A DNA stretch of 51,727 bases from Streptomyces sp. BR123. GTDB taxonomy: Bacteria > Actinomycetota > Actinomycetes > Streptomycetales > Streptomycetaceae. The stretch lies in the NCBI RefSeq assembly GCF_013401435.1, contig NZ_JACBGN010000018.1:1-51727 (forward strand), written 5' to 3'. A program made the translations under genes and the position numbers. Numbering within the stretch: the first letter of the stretch is position 1; each line of letters starts with the position of its first letter. This document shows, piece by piece, positions 51,253-51,727 of this stretch. The notes under the pieces are model-generated. The model made no database searches. It was not told where the DNA came from and was given only the letters and a program-made list of their open reading frames with translations.

Positions 51253-51727
51253 TCAGCTCACGCGTTCGATGCGCGCCCGGCGGATCAGGTTCTTGCCCGG
51301 CTCCCGCACCTGCTCGAAGGCCGCGTTGTTCAGCAGGGCGCAACTGCCCGACGGACCGGTCACCGTCACCGTCGTCGCACGACCGTTGTCGAGGTTCGTC
51401 ACCTTCAGCTTCGTCCCCACCGGGAACGTCCCACTGCTCGCCGCCGGCGCACCCGCCTCACCCGACAACGTCACCGTCGACCCCGGACACACCACCTCCC
51501 CAGCGGCCGGAGGCACCTGCCCACCCGCCGCACCGGACGCACCGGACGCACCGGACGCACCGGACGCACCGGCCTGCGTGTTACCGCCACCGGCCACCTT
51601 TTCGATGCGCGCCCGGCGGATCAGGTTCTTGCCCGGCTCCCGCACCTGCTCGAAGGCCGCGTTGTTCAGCAGGGCGCAACTGCCCGACGGACCGGTCACC
51701 GTCACCGTCGTCGCACGACCGTTGTCG
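51253..51727 (-). CDS. Tandem RlpA-like (double-psi beta-barrel) domain protein (5' end outside window)
   Basis: The gene ends at 51253 and runs off the right edge. Two copies of a domain, VTNLDNGRATTVTVTGPSGS followed by CALLNNAAFEQVREPGKNL and RRARIE, are joined by a flexible linker (QAGASGASGASGASGAAGGQ) and a Val-Cys-Pro start of the second unit (EVVCPGSTVTLSGEAGAP). VTNLDNGR and the strand order resemble RlpA/expansin-type double-psi beta-barrels. The protein is likely secreted, but its N-terminus is not visible. The second domain is 112 codons after the first. Confidence 0.75.
   Translation of the reverse strand, partial: DNGRATTVTVTGPSGSCALLNNAAFEQVREPGKNLIRRARIEKVAGGGNTQAGASGASGASGASGAAGGQVPPAAGEVVCPGSTVTLSGEAGAPAASSGTFPVGTKLKVTNLDNGRATTVTVTGPSGSCALLNNAAFEQVREPGKNLIRRARIERVS
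51265..51391. repeat. Direct repeat copy 1 (127+ bases)
   Basis: This segment is identical, base for base, to 51601-51727; the repeat may continue past the window. It encodes the C-terminal part of each domain of the right-edge protein. Offset 336 bases. Confidence 0.95.
51532..51573. repeat. 9-base tandem repeat coding for the Ser-Gly-Ala linker
   Basis: ACCGGACGC occurs four times in direct succession, followed by a partial copy. On the minus strand it encodes repeated Gly-Ala-Ser triplets in the interdomain linker, so its copy number could vary by slippage without breaking the frame. Confidence 0.9.
51601..51727. repeat. Direct repeat copy 2 (to window edge)
   Basis: Identical to 51265-51391. 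The match reaches the last base of the window, so its full length is unknown. Confidence 0.95.

Noticed and set aside
51532..51573. Possible CRISPR-like short repeat
   Set aside because: The 9-base units are contiguous, without spacers, and lie in a coding linker.

Overview
The window is high-GC actinobacterial DNA. Codon third positions are almost always G or C, Shine-Dalgarno GGAG motifs and GTG starts are common, and the protein families are typical of Streptomyces or a close relative: a SigB/F-type sigma factor, a SpoIIE-type phosphatase, a mycothiol-dependent isomerase, a class F sortase, a DUF2690 protein and an STAND-WD40 protein. I saw no rRNA, tRNA, CRISPR array or intact insertion sequence. 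Short, unrelated transcription units alternate with at least six decayed genes, which suggests an accessory chromosomal region (arm-like) rather than core chromosome. This placement is inference.

Layout. 1-10.1 kb: a 5'-truncated HTH/STAND-NTPase/WD40 protein, a small secreted SH3-like protein, a membrane-anchored esterase and a 1257-residue HEAT-type protein. 10.2-16.9 kb: a secreted acidic protein, two unrecognised proteins, a short-chain dehydrogenase, a dienelactone-hydrolase relative lacking its nucleophile, a membrane PP2C phosphatase and an acetyltransferase. 16.9-25.9 kb: a transposase remnant, a membrane protein, an M20 amidohydrolase, an RDD protein, an SRPBCC protein, a membrane protein coupled to a Rieske oxygenase, and an Imm49-type immunity protein. 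26-29 kb: a frameshifted HEAT gene, then a minus-strand block with a ribosome-inactivating-protein (RIP)-like gene, a secreted substrate-like protein and a lipoprotein class F sortase. 29.4-36.5 kb: an acetyltransferase translationally coupled to a sugar ABC importer, converging on a secreted GH2 exo-beta-D-glucosaminidase-like enzyme. 36.8-42.1 kb: a truncated SLATT gene, a HAD phosphatase, an MscS channel, a sigma factor with a divergent wHTH regulator, a small conserved protein and a CBM48 protein. 42.2-43.5 kb: an arsenic locus with decayed aquaporin and arsR but intact arsI. 43.7-51.7 kb: a signal-less periplasmic-binding-type protein, two small proteins, an isochorismatase-type hydrolase divergent from a GlxA-type regulator, a mycothiol enzyme, a beta-propeller protein whose end overlaps an antisense dehydrogenase relic, a GAP-family membrane protein and a repeat-containing secreted-type protein running off the right edge.

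How genes work together. The clearest functional unit is 29.4-36.5 kb, where extracellular amino-sugar oligomer hydrolysis, import and possibly N-acetylation fit together. The sortase pair (26.4-28.0 kb) is a two-gene operon whose upstream protein has a C-terminal GIETGGG motif, a hydrophobic segment and a basic tail, so it is the likely sortase substrate. The most unusual gene is the RIP-fold protein at 28.2-28.95 kb. It keeps the fold-defining sequence pattern, but three of the four catalytic positions I could align differ from those of ricin-type N-glycosidases.
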